From: an uncultured Saprospiraceae bacterium
Lineage (GTDB): Bacteria; Bacteroidota; Bacteroidia; Chitinophagales; Saprospiraceae
Length of the DNA stretch: 64,000 bases
Assembly (NCBI GenBank): GCA_938045585.1
Contig: CALIAU010000022.1
Span: forward strand, 1 to 64,000
Direction of reading: 5' to 3'
The notes beneath the pieces were generated by a model. The model made no database searches and was not told the DNA's origin. It was given only the letters and a program-made list of their open reading frames with translations. Positions 36,792 to 45,106 of this stretch are shown piece after piece; position 1 is the first letter of the stretch; each line of letters starts with the position of its first letter. Both the position numbers and the translations under genes were made by a program.

Positions 36792-37610
36792 TTAGTTAAA
36801 TCGGATGACAGTTTCTGTATCTAGGTTATTCATAAAATTACCCCCTTCTCCACCACTTCCTGCTATAACTGTTGCAGAATAGGTGATTACAGAATTTGAG
36901 ACAACACTAAAAATTCCTTCAAGACCTATTATGGAGGCTCCCATACCTGTGATAGGAATATCAGATACCCATATATGAAAACTAGTATTACTCCCATCAT
37001 AGGTCCAGTCCGCATTGTTAATTGCTGTAGAGGATAAAGTGCTCAGAGAATTGTCATAGTTGAATGTAAAATTATTATCTCTTGGAAATATCACAGTTAT
37101 AGTTCCATTGGTAATATTACCTGTTGTTTCATAGAGCGAAATGAATAGATTAGAATTTGTAGTTCCTTCAATTATGGTGTTTTCAATGAAAAGGCTTAAT
37201 GATAAGTCTGGAATACCCGCGTAACCATCTACACCCGCATCTACATCCGTATCAAGAATAACATTAAATGTTTCTGGATCTGTACCTTCTGACTGTTGGA
37301 GCTCTACTGGAAAATCAGGGTCGCTTTCATCCACATCAACAGTGGTCATCCCTGGGATCACAACTGCAGTCCAATCACCATTTCCATCCGTAACAGCTGT
37401 TAATGTGGTGCCATCAGACTGTGTAATAATTACATCAATCAATGGAATGCCCGCATCAGTGCCATCTTCAATACTATTATTATTAGCATCAAAATATATA
37501 TGACCGTGTATACTAGTAACGATCTCAATAGGTGGACTAGCGCCTAAGGCAAAGGCCTGTCCACAAAGAATCATTATTATACCGAGGCTCTCTAATAAGG
37601 GTTTTTTCAT
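36792..37610 (-). CDS. Cassette protein A2: SdrD-B-like domain plus DUF11-like domain
   Basis: The 272-residue protein has a signal peptide (to about residue 24). A Cna-B/SdrD-like domain (about 30-130: GHIYFDANNNSIEDGTDAG, IPLIDVIITQSDG, VDADVDAG-like DVDAGVDGYA) comes next. The A domain follows (about 131-272: IPDLSLSLFIENTI, NFTFNYDNSL, INNADWTYDGSNTSFHIW, SGGEGGNFMNNLDTE). The first domain is absent from A1 and A3. Calcium binding is possible from the DANNN-type loop but is an inference. It has no T9SS sorting domain. The B2 gene follows at 14 bases. Confidence 0.75.
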   Translation of the reverse strand: MKKPLLESLGIIMILCGQAFALGASPPIEIVTSIHGHIYFDANNNSIEDGTDAGIPLIDVIITQSDGTTLTAVTDGNGDWTAVVIPGMTTVDVDESDPDFPVELQQSEGTDPETFNVILDTDVDAGVDGYAGIPDLSLSLFIENTIIEGTTNSNLFISLYETTGNITNGTITVIFPRDNNFTFNYDNSLSTLSSTAINNADWTYDGSNTSFHIWVSDIPITGMGASIIGLEGIFSVVSNSVITYSATVIAGSGGEGGNFMNNLDTETVIRFN

Positions 37611-37885
37611 CTTTAATTAGTTTGTTAAATATGTAGGATAAAATCCTAAATAATATTCGAATCTAAAGTAATGACTTCACTACTATAATCAAATTACTGA
37701 TAAGATGTGACAAGTAAAAATATTAAACTTGGTTTTGGAGGTGCAATTTTATAAACAGACCTCTGCCTATATTAGTAGATTAAATGCATGCATGAGCAGG
37801 TAGGAATAATACCAAGTGAAACATAGAACTACTCTAGTGCACACGGTGTCCCTATTCCAAGGTTATGCAGCCAGGCTATGGAATA
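37611..37885. other. 275-bp gap between cassettes 1 and 2
   Basis: No gene is seen. A perfect 7-bp inverted repeat TATTCCA (37853-37859) / TGGAATA (37879-37885) lies directly after the B1 stop on the minus strand but has no T-tract, so I do not call a terminator. This gap probably contains the promoter of A2-B2. Confidence 0.4.
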
Positions 37886-38944
37886 TTAATGTGTAATGAA
37901 AAGCTTTTGCGTATGGATAAACTCTCCTTGCTCGTTTTTTACTTTAGCAAGGTAGTTGCCTGATGGTAAATCAGATACATTGATATCTGCATAATCACTG
38001 ACATGTATCTGCTTCCACACCTTACCAGTTAAATCCAATACATGTAAAATACAATTCGCTTCTATACCCTGTACACGAATATATTCACTTGCGGGATTTG
38101 GTAAAATAGTCATATTTCGCACAGCGTCAAACTGTACTGTCTGTATAGCAGAAAGTGTCCTTGTTCCATTTAAATCTACCTGTTGTAATCTATAGTAATT
38201 AGAACCCAAAAGAGGACTTTGGTCAGTGAAGCTATAAGATTGCGTTTCGTCCGTTGTACCATTTCCTGGAACGTTTCCTAAAGATTCAAATTGCTTTCCA
38301 TCTACTGATCGTTCGATAAGGAAGTAGTCATTATTAATTTCTGAATCTGTTTCCCAGGTAAGGAGGCTCGTGTTTCTATTTTTTTGTGCTTTAAAATACT
38401 TAAGGTCAACGGATAGGATACCTGCTGGTATTGAATAATTACACATACTATGACCATCGTCAGATGATTCATTGCAACTGTTTCCGGCAACAATTCCTGA
38501 AGGAATAATATTTGTGCTTATGCAATGCACCCCTGTATTTTCCCCATTTCCAGTAAATTCTCCTATATGACTTATGGATTTAGGCTCATAGCTTACCTTA
38601 ATTTCAAAACAACCTGTAGGTATAGTTGTGAACTGTTCAGCAATAGAACAGTTGACAAAACTTGCGAAAGAGAAAAAACTCGTACCACTTCCTGAAAAAG
38701 TAGAGACCTGTAATAAATTATTTACAGATGGACAAATGTTGATGCGTAGCCCCCCGTTCGGATCCATTGGAATAGGATCTGCATCATTGCAAAATTCATA
38801 CGTCACCTCTGTAGCTTCACCTACAGTCATTGGTGAATCTGCAAAAACTCCACTAGAAATATTGATATCATAACATTGCGCATGAAGATTTGAAAAAAAG
38901 ATAAGCAGAATGAAGTTTAATATAGAGTGTTTGAAATTCATCAT
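37886..38944 (-). CDS. Cassette protein B1: secreted eight-cysteine domain, module and T9SS domain
   Basis: The 352-residue protein has a signal peptide (to about residue 22, LHAQ) and the B domain (about 23-172) with eight cysteines (QCYDI, EFCND, INICP, VNCSI, TGCFE, VHCIS, NSCNE, SMCNY). The middle module (about 178-265: VDLKYFKAQKN, INNDYFLIERSVDG, SNYYRLQQVDLNGT) and a sorting domain (about 275-352: MTILPNPASEYIRVQG, PSGNYLAKV) follow. The first domain is much closer to B3 than to B2 (CSIAEQFTTIP shared). A1 ends 35 bases upstream. Surface localisation is inferred. Confidence 0.8.
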   Translation of the reverse strand: MMNFKHSILNFILLIFFSNLHAQCYDINISSGVFADSPMTVGEATEVTYEFCNDADPIPMDPNGGLRINICPSVNNLLQVSTFSGSGTSFFSFASFVNCSIAEQFTTIPTGCFEIKVSYEPKSISHIGEFTGNGENTGVHCISTNIIPSGIVAGNSCNESSDDGHSMCNYSIPAGILSVDLKYFKAQKNRNTSLLTWETDSEINNDYFLIERSVDGKQFESLGNVPGNGTTDETQSYSFTDQSPLLGSNYYRLQQVDLNGTRTLSAIQTVQFDAVRNMTILPNPASEYIRVQGIEANCILHVLDLTGKVWKQIHVSDYADINVSDLPSGNYLAKVKNEQGEFIHTQKLFITH

Positions 38945-38979
38945 ATTAATTTTAAAAGTTGACGCAAATAATTATCCTA

Positions 38980-39585
38980 CTATTGCTGGAAATAAGTAAC
39001 AGTCTGGTTGTCTGAATTATTACTACCATTGGTTTCACCACCACTCCCCAAAAATACACTGGCCGCATAAGTAGTAATTCCATCTCCGTTAGGAACGTAG
39101 TTAAATAGTACTCCTATGGAAGATTTTCCATTTGCATTTATGGCATTTGATGTAGTCCAAACATGAAACGCAGAATTTGTGCCATCATAGGTCCAATCAG
39201 CATTATTTACTACATATGGTCCAGCTAGAACCATATTTGTATCGTAAGTGAATGTCAAGTTAGGATCCTTAGGCATGGTCACTGTAATCTCACCACTGGT
39301 TGCATCTCCAGCTACTTCATAGACATCAATGATTACAAACTCAAATGTGCTACCATCCATAATACTTGAAAGTATATTTAAGGTACAAGTAAGATCTGGT
39401 ATCATAGAACCTGAAAACAAGGGGCTATTCGATTGCGTAATTGAAGAAGCCGCTGTTGCAAGAATTGTTTCTTCTTGTAATTGTATAGAGGTATTATTTC
39501 CTTGAAGTTCTACTCCAGTAGAGAATCCAAGGCTGTTCATGAAAAATATTGCAAGAAGACTAAGAGTGAATTTAGTAGATGTCAT
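38980..39585 (-). CDS. Cassette protein A1: secreted DUF11-like protein
   Basis: The 201-residue protein has a signal peptide (to about residue 24). A low-complexity Ser/Thr/Gln stretch (about 25-60) and the A domain (about 62-201) follow. The A domain contains IPDLTCTLNILSSIMDG, IIDVYEVAGDATSGEI, FTYDTNM, VVNNADWTYDGTNSAFHVW and a closing GSGGETNGSNNSDNQ. It lacks a T9SS sorting domain, like the other A proteins. It is the first gene of the first cassette and is followed by B1 after 35 bases. The start is the ATG at 39585, immediately before the signal. Confidence 0.75.
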   Translation of the reverse strand: MTSTKFTLSLLAIFFMNSLGFSTGVELQGNNTSIQLQEETILATAASSITQSNSPLFSGSMIPDLTCTLNILSSIMDGSTFEFVIIDVYEVAGDATSGEITVTMPKDPNLTFTYDTNMVLAGPYVVNNADWTYDGTNSAFHVWTTSNAINANGKSSIGVLFNYVPNGDGITTYAASVFLGSGGETNGSNNSDNQTVTYFQQ

Positions 39586-39761
39586 AGCTTAAATTTGGTC
39601 GTCGTGAACTGTATTTAATCCCTAACGAATATAGAGCTTTATTTTACTAACTAAATGATGTTATTCTAAATTTTATGAATTGACGTCTGGGTGACATTAT
39701 CTGTCCTATATCTTAAAGGCGGCTTACAGACGATAGGTACTTCATTGTAGAATAGCTTAAA

Positions 39762-39792
39762 TAAAAAAAGCCCAACTACAGGGTAGTCAGGC
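39762..39792 (-). terminator. Intrinsic terminator after the DUF1573 gene
   Basis: On the minus strand GCCTGACTACCCTGTAGTTGGGC forms a stem (GCC/GGC and ACTAC/GTAGT arms) followed by TTTTTTTAT. It lies 29 bases after the DUF1573 stop. Confidence 0.65.
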
Positions 39793-39820
39793 TATATATT
39801 GTTTAAAACGTAGTCTCGAA

Positions 39821-40315
39821 TTAATTTCCGCTGCCGCCGCCAAAAATAGAAGGCTCTGCTGCTGGTACTGCTTCTTTCTCTTCTTCTACTAAAACCTTTC
39901 CGTGTACTTTTATAACGTGTGGCTTAGTGCCTACTTCGTTTGTTGTTAATGTAACAGTTTTGCTAAAAGGTCCTTTTCTGTTCGTTGCATATCTAATTTC
40001 TAAATATTCAGTTTCTCCTGGAAGGATAGGCTCTTTAGGCCAAATAGGAACTGTACATCCGCAACTTCCTCTTGCATTCTTGATAACTAAAGGCTCCGTG
40101 CCAGTATTCTCAAACTTAAGCTTTCTTAATGGCTCAGAATTTTGTTCTATTGTACCGTAGTCAACATCCATCGCTTCAAAGGTCATAATTGGACCACTTT
40201 TAGCAACTTCTTCTGTAGTTTCTGTCTTTTCTACCTTAGGAACATCTTTAAATTGCGCAGTTGCTAGATTTACACTAAATACGCTAAGAACTGCTAAGAG
40301 GAAAAATTGTCTCAT
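39821..40315 (-). CDS. DUF1573 secreted protein
   Basis: The 164-residue protein has a signal peptide (to about residue 20, NLATAQ). A DUF1573 domain (about 45-140) follows with FEAMDVDYGTIEQNSEPLRKLKFENTG, the conserved GSCGCTVPIWPKEPILPGE and a C-terminal IKVHGKV strand. DUF1573 is an Ig-like, ASPM/SPD2-like fold common in Bacteroidota; its function is unknown. The last 25 residues are charged then glycine-rich. It is preceded by a TACATTTG promoter box and followed by a terminator, so it is a single-gene transcript. Confidence 0.85.
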   Translation of the reverse strand: MRQFFLLAVLSVFSVNLATAQFKDVPKVEKTETTEEVAKSGPIMTFEAMDVDYGTIEQNSEPLRKLKFENTGTEPLVIKNARGSCGCTVPIWPKEPILPGETEYLEIRYATNRKGPFSKTVTLTTNEVGTKPHVIKVHGKVLVEEEKEAVPAAEPSIFGGGSGN

Positions 40316-40333
40316 TATTATAATTATTTAAAG

Positions 40334-40341
40334 CAAATGTA
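40334..40341 (-). promoter_or_regulatory. Candidate -7 box TACATTTG for the DUF1573 gene
   Basis: On the minus strand TACATTTG is an exact TAnnTTTG match, 19 bases upstream of the ATG; the same eight bases precede mraZ. Confidence 0.5.
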
Positions 40342-40588
40342 AAATATATACGGCAATTAAGCTATTAAAGAAGTTTTAATAACTTGTTAATACCTCATTT
40401 TATGCCATTTTCATGCCGTTTAATACAAGGAATAAACAACAATTGATAGCTTTTTAGTTTCAATAAGAGCTGGAAGTTTATTTTTCTGTCCTTGGAGTTA
40501 ATAATTTTGCGATTCTTAGAATCATTTTCCAGCGGACTTTTTATGCGTAGCTTATGGACTTTCTAAGCTTGAAAGCACTTAAATTTTG

Positions 40589-40596
40589 TACCTTTA
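40589..40596 (+). promoter_or_regulatory. Weak candidate -7 box TACCTTTA for the E1 gene
   Basis: TACCTTTA differs from TAnnTTTG at the last base and lies 24 bases before the ATG at 40620. Confidence 0.25.
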
Positions 40597-40619
40597 TCGC
40601 AATCACAACCTGATAGAAT

Positions 40620-43010
40620 ATGCTTGACAACTCCGTTCTGAAAACTGTAAAACGCAAAGGTAGAACTAAGGAGGATAAATTTATAAACGAGGTCTTTAAT
40701 GATCTCTGGATTTGCCTTGTTAGTAGAGAGGTAAGTATACTCGGAAGAAAGGAAGTATTGACAGGAAAGGCAAAATTTGGCATACTCGGCGATGGTAAAG
40801 AAGTACCACAGGTAGCGATGGCCAAGTTTTTCAAAAAGGGAGACTTTAGATCAGGTTATTATAGAGACCAAACCTTTATGTTTGCTCTTGGCTTATCGAC
40901 AGTAGAAGAATACTTTGCACAATTATATGCAGATCCTGAACGTGATCCCTTCTCTAGTGGTCGTCAAATGAATGCACATTTTGCAACTCCATTTATAGAC
41001 TCAAATGATAATTTCATAGATTTTACAGAACATTATAATGTTACGAGTGACATTTCTAGTACTGGGGGACAAATGGCTAGGGCTCTAGGTGTAGCCTTTG
41101 CTTCCAAGAAATTTAGAGAGCAGAAAGAATTAAAAAGCTTTGATACCTTATCAAAAAATGGCAATGAGGTTTCTTTTTGTACCATTGGAGATGCAAGTAC
41201 CTCAGAAGGAGTATTCTGGGAATCTATAAATGCAGCCGCTGTTTTGCAAGTTCCGCTCGCTGTCTCTGTATGGGATGATGGCTACGGTATATCTGTTCCT
41301 ATTGAATTACAAACAACGAAAGGCTCTATTTCTAGAGCCCTAGAAGGGTTTTTAGAAAATGAATACGGCAAAGGTATCATGATCTATAAGGTCAATGGAT
41401 GGGATTACCCTGAAGTTTGTGCGACCTACGAAAGAGCAATTGCCAAAGCTAGAAAAACACACCAGCCCTGTCTCATTCATGTTAAAGAGCTTACACAACA
41501 ATTAGGACATTCAACGTCTGGTTCCCATGAACGCTACAAGAATAAAGAACGTCTGCAATGGGAAAAAGATACGGATTGTATCGAGAAGATGATAGAGTGG
41601 ATGATTGAGGCTGGAGTAGCAACAACTGAACAAATACAAACTCTAAGAGCTGAGGCACGCATATTTGTCAAGGATGCAAAAAATAGAGCATGGAAAAGCT
41701 TTAATACAAGAAACCAAGAGTTAGCACCCCAGCTTATTGCAGCGGCAAAAGTGGCAGCACAGGAATTAGCTGATCAAAATATTACAAAACTTGTTAATGG
41801 ACTTTCTAGCGCACAGTATGTTAGCTTTCATGAAATTACCCAAAATGCACGAAGGGTTTTACTTTTTGCACAAGGCAGAGATTTTTCAACGAAGGGAAAG
41901 ATTCAAGATTTTATAAATGAATCGGAAGAGCTCGCGGAGGATTGGTACCACACACATTTATATAGTGAAACAGAAAAAAATGCCTTACGTGTTCCATATG
42001 TTGCTCCTGTGTATGCAAAGGATCCTGTAAAAATGAATGGCTATGAATTATTAAATTCATTCTTCGATAAGAAATTAGCTGAAATGCCAGAGTTTTTTGC
42101 CTTCGGTGAAGATGTAGGAATGATCGGCGCTGTGAATCAAGGCTTTGCTGGATTACAATTAAAGTATGGCACTGAACGTGTATTCGATACAGGTATAAGA
42201 GAATGGACGATAGTTGGCCAAGCAATAGGAATGGCTATACGTGGCTTACGCCCGTTAGCAGAAATTCAATATCTAGACTATCTTGCCTATGCTTTTTCTC
42301 CACTTACAGACGATCTTGCTACCCTGCGTTATAGAAGCGGTGGCCTCCAATGTGCTCCTGTAATTATACGTACTCGAGGACATAGATTAGAAGGCATTTG
42401 GCATGCTGGTTCACCTCTAGGAATGATGGTAAATGCTATGCATGGAATCTATATCTGTGTTCCAAGAAATATGGTGCAAGCTGCAGGTATGTATAATACC
42501 TTGCTACAATCAAATGATCCAGCAATCGTCGTTGAGTGTTTAAATGGGTACAGACTCAAAGAAGATGTTCCAGAAAATGTAGGACAATATACCACACCTC
42601 TTGGTCAAATAGATGTGTTAACGGAAGGCAATGATATTACCTTGGTTACCTATGGATCTTGCGTACGAATAGCACAAAAGGCATTGGAGCTTATAGAGCA
42701 TACCGGAATATCTGTAGAACTTATTGATGTCCAAACTTTGATCCCATTTGATCTTTCGGAAGGAATTCTAAACTCATTGAAGAAAACAAGTAAAATAATT
42801 TTCCTTGATGAAGATGTACCAGGTGGTGCCACCGCATATATGATGCAACAGGTCATGGATCGGGATGGAGCCTATCACTATCTGGATGCTAAGCCAGTCA
42901 CTATAACTGCAAAAAATCACCGAACTCCATTTGGATCAGACGGTGACTATTTCACTAAACCCAATGCAGAAGATATTGCAGAAGCAATTGTAGAACTGTA
43001 TCAGGAGTAG
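40620..43010 (+). CDS. Fused alpha/beta E1 subunit of a 2-oxoacid dehydrogenase complex
   Basis: This 796-residue protein joins both E1 chains. Residues about 1-400 match E1 alpha, with KFGILGDGKEVPQVAMAKFFKKGDFRSGYYRDQT and the ThDP site GDASTSEGVFWESINAA. Residues about 460-796 match E1 beta, with FAFGEDVGMIGAVNQGFAGLQ, FDTGIREWTIVGQAIGMA and a C-terminal FLDEDVPGGATAYMMQQ. E1 uses thiamine diphosphate to decarboxylate a 2-oxoacid and transfer the acyl group to E2 lipoate; branched-chain 2-oxoacids or pyruvate are the likely substrates. Fused E1 proteins of this size are usual in Bacteroidota. E2 and E3 are not in the window. Confidence 0.85.
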   Translation: MLDNSVLKTVKRKGRTKEDKFINEVFNDLWICLVSREVSILGRKEVLTGKAKFGILGDGKEVPQVAMAKFFKKGDFRSGYYRDQTFMFALGLSTVEEYFAQLYADPERDPFSSGRQMNAHFATPFIDSNDNFIDFTEHYNVTSDISSTGGQMARALGVAFASKKFREQKELKSFDTLSKNGNEVSFCTIGDASTSEGVFWESINAAAVLQVPLAVSVWDDGYGISVPIELQTTKGSISRALEGFLENEYGKGIMIYKVNGWDYPEVCATYERAIAKARKTHQPCLIHVKELTQQLGHSTSGSHERYKNKERLQWEKDTDCIEKMIEWMIEAGVATTEQIQTLRAEARIFVKDAKNRAWKSFNTRNQELAPQLIAAAKVAAQELADQNITKLVNGLSSAQYVSFHEITQNARRVLLFAQGRDFSTKGKIQDFINESEELAEDWYHTHLYSETEKNALRVPYVAPVYAKDPVKMNGYELLNSFFDKKLAEMPEFFAFGEDVGMIGAVNQGFAGLQLKYGTERVFDTGIREWTIVGQAIGMAIRGLRPLAEIQYLDYLAYAFSPLTDDLATLRYRSGGLQCAPVIIRTRGHRLEGIWHAGSPLGMMVNAMHGIYICVPRNMVQAAGMYNTLLQSNDPAIVVECLNGYRLKEDVPENVGQYTTPLGQIDVLTEGNDITLVTYGSCVRIAQKALELIEHTGISVELIDVQTLIPFDLSEGILNSLKKTSKIIFLDEDVPGGATAYMMQQVMDRDGAYHYLDAKPVTITAKNHRTPFGSDGDYFTKPNAEDIAEAIVELYQE

Positions 43011-43071
43011 TGAGCACTCAGCCCAGCCTCAGTACCATGATACCAGCCCGCAAGGCAGATACCATCTTTAC

Positions 43072-44946
43072 TCATACTTCGACTACTAAATCCGTCCTAT
43101 ATCCCTTATCATAAGTGAATGCATAGGTACCGCCTATCGTTTCCATGCGTTCTTGCATGTTCTTCAAACCCTGACCAGCTTTGCTAAGCGTTTTCTCAGA
43201 ACCATTATCCGCTATTTGTATGTGTAGAATATTTTTTCTGTTAGACAAGAGAATTTGGACTCTATCTCCATCAGAGTGTTTAAGAATATTATAAATAGAT
43301 TCCTTAAATACTAAATATAGGGCGTGCTTTACTTCTAAACTTAAAGGCTTAAAATTTTTCGATATCGTATTTTTAAAAGTACAATCGATATTGGATCCTT
43401 CCAAGGTGGTCGAAACATAATCTTTCATCTTATACTCAAGATCTATAGGTGAACTATTCCGCGCATCTACTGCCCAAATCATGTCCCGCATTTTTGTAAT
43501 TGCTTGACCTGATTTTTTTGTTATACTTTGTATTTTGGATGCATGTTCAGAACGCACACTTGATTCTAATAATTGGGATTGAAAGGAAATCCCCGCAAGG
43601 ATAGTACCAACATCATCGTGTAGGTCTTTTGAAATTTTAGAACGCAGCTGTTCTAGGCGCAGTTCTTCCTTCAGACGACGTGATTTTAACCACACAAAAA
43701 ATAGAAAAGCTCCTAATAAGAATGACATCGTCATAAGTCCCAATAGGATATTGCGTATGCGTACTTTATATGCTTCCGCTTCATGGAGTTTAACCAATTC
43801 TTGGTTTTCAAGAATCTTGGATTCCAGAACAAATTCTTTTTCATTCCATTTAGAAGCATCACTATCAAGACGTGCCAATTTTGCTGTATAGATGTCTTCT
43901 ATCTTTGCAGTCAACTCCTTTATCTTGGAAGTATTATTTCTACCTGCGTACAAGTTGATCAACTCTGTTGCTAAGTCTAAGAATTCCTTGTCATCATGTC
44001 CATCACTTACGGAGATTGCTTTTTGTAAATATTTTAAAGCTTCTTTCTCTTTGCCTTGCTCCACGTAAAAGTATCCTAATCGCAGATATGACATACTATG
44101 GCTTATGGTGCTATCCTTTTCCATAATGTGCATAGCCTCTAATAAATGTTTTTCATAGCCAAGCAAGTTTCCCTGTTCTTTGGCATGAATTGCAAGATTG
44201 TTCTCTAGATAAAATAATCCTTTTCCAAAGGGTATCTTACGCCATATGTCATCGGCTTTAGAATAATAATCGTATGCCTCCTTGTATTTTTTCTCCTTCT
44301 GGTATGTGTGACCAAGGTTTAGAAAAACATAGCCTGTGATTTCTTTGCTTTCACATTTCTCAATGAGTTCGCTCGCACTAAATAGATATTTTTTTGCTGC
44401 CTCTAAATCATTTTCTTGGTTGTAGACTAGGGCATGATTAATTAAGGATTGGAGCTGACCAGAGTAAAAATCAATAGAACGACTTATGTCTCCAGCCTGT
44501 TTGAAAAGTAAAAGTGCCTGATCAGGATTTTTTTCTTTCATCTCAATCAAACCTTTGATCAATTTTGTAAAGACGCATATTCTGTTTTCACAACCACTCT
44601 CTGGAAGATGTGATTCTGCTTCTTCTAATGCTGCTTTGGATTGAATAAATTGTCCATCATTGTAATATATGATTCCTGCCAGAGTTAGAATTTTTGATTT
44701 GATATCACACTTTTGATCTAAGACTTGCTGGTATAAGTAGGGTGTAAGCTTCCTAGTCTGAGCAGTTTCTTCATGATTGTATTCAAAGATCGAATCAATG
44801 ATTGCCTCTATTTGCTCGCAGGGTATGGGAGTGTCTATCGCTGCTACAAGAGATGAGGGTGCTAAGAAAAGAAAATACAAAACCATTAGGCATATTAGAG
44901 CCTGAATGGAGTTTTGGAATTGTTGTGCTATTATTTGTAATCTCAT
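43072..44946 (-). CDS. Orphan TPR sensor histidine kinase (HisKA_3/NarL-type)
   Basis: The 624-residue protein has an N-terminal hydrophobic segment and then tetratricopeptide repeats over about residues 80-340 (e.g. SKAALEEAESHLPE, AYDYYSKADDIWRK, EALKYLQKAISVSD). A transmembrane helix near 395-420 and a short coiled coil lead to a HisKA_3 domain with the phosphoacceptor His443 in SKDLHDDVGTIL. A C-terminal ATPase domain follows (FKESIYNILKHS, GQGLKNMQERMETIGG). Such kinases normally pair with LuxR-type regulators; none is nearby, so it is an orphan. The TPR part is expected on the periplasmic side. Confidence 0.85.
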   Translation of the reverse strand: MRLQIIAQQFQNSIQALICLMVLYFLFLAPSSLVAAIDTPIPCEQIEAIIDSIFEYNHEETAQTRKLTPYLYQQVLDQKCDIKSKILTLAGIIYYNDGQFIQSKAALEEAESHLPESGCENRICVFTKLIKGLIEMKEKNPDQALLLFKQAGDISRSIDFYSGQLQSLINHALVYNQENDLEAAKKYLFSASELIEKCESKEITGYVFLNLGHTYQKEKKYKEAYDYYSKADDIWRKIPFGKGLFYLENNLAIHAKEQGNLLGYEKHLLEAMHIMEKDSTISHSMSYLRLGYFYVEQGKEKEALKYLQKAISVSDGHDDKEFLDLATELINLYAGRNNTSKIKELTAKIEDIYTAKLARLDSDASKWNEKEFVLESKILENQELVKLHEAEAYKVRIRNILLGLMTMSFLLGAFLFFVWLKSRRLKEELRLEQLRSKISKDLHDDVGTILAGISFQSQLLESSVRSEHASKIQSITKKSGQAITKMRDMIWAVDARNSSPIDLEYKMKDYVSTTLEGSNIDCTFKNTISKNFKPLSLEVKHALYLVFKESIYNILKHSDGDRVQILLSNRKNILHIQIADNGSEKTLSKAGQGLKNMQERMETIGGTYAFTYDKGYRTDLVVEV

Positions 44947-45080
44947 ATAATTTTAACCACTGCTAAAATGAAGAGTACATAATGTATAATTACAAAAAAT
45001 ACTTTGAGAAAGATTTATTTTATAAAATTAATTAGGCCTAGCTTTCAAAAACCTATCGTAATTAGTGTACAATATTTCCC

Positions 45081-45088
45081 TATCTTTG
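45081..45088 (+). promoter_or_regulatory. Candidate -7 box TATCTTTG for the glycosyltransferase gene
   Basis: TATCTTTG is an exact TAnnTTTG match. Transcription would begin near 45095, which rules out the upstream GTG at 45065 and supports the TTG at 45107 as start. Confidence 0.45.
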
Positions 45089-45106
45089 GCTCTTAGAATA
45101 GACGCT

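Larger units (their letters stand above)
40316..40619. other. 304-bp divergent gap holding candidate promoters
   Basis: This gap separates the divergent DUF1573 and E1 genes. Candidate -7 boxes occur on both sides (40334-40341 minus; 40589-40596 plus). I see no reading frame or RNA between them. Confidence 0.5.

Noticed and set aside
37853-37885. Terminator after B1
   Set aside because: The 7-bp stem is perfect but there is no T-tract on the minus strand.
45065-45106. GTG start of the glycosyltransferase at 45065
   Set aside because: The segment contains an exact TATCTTTG promoter box and its residues do not resemble the family N-terminus.
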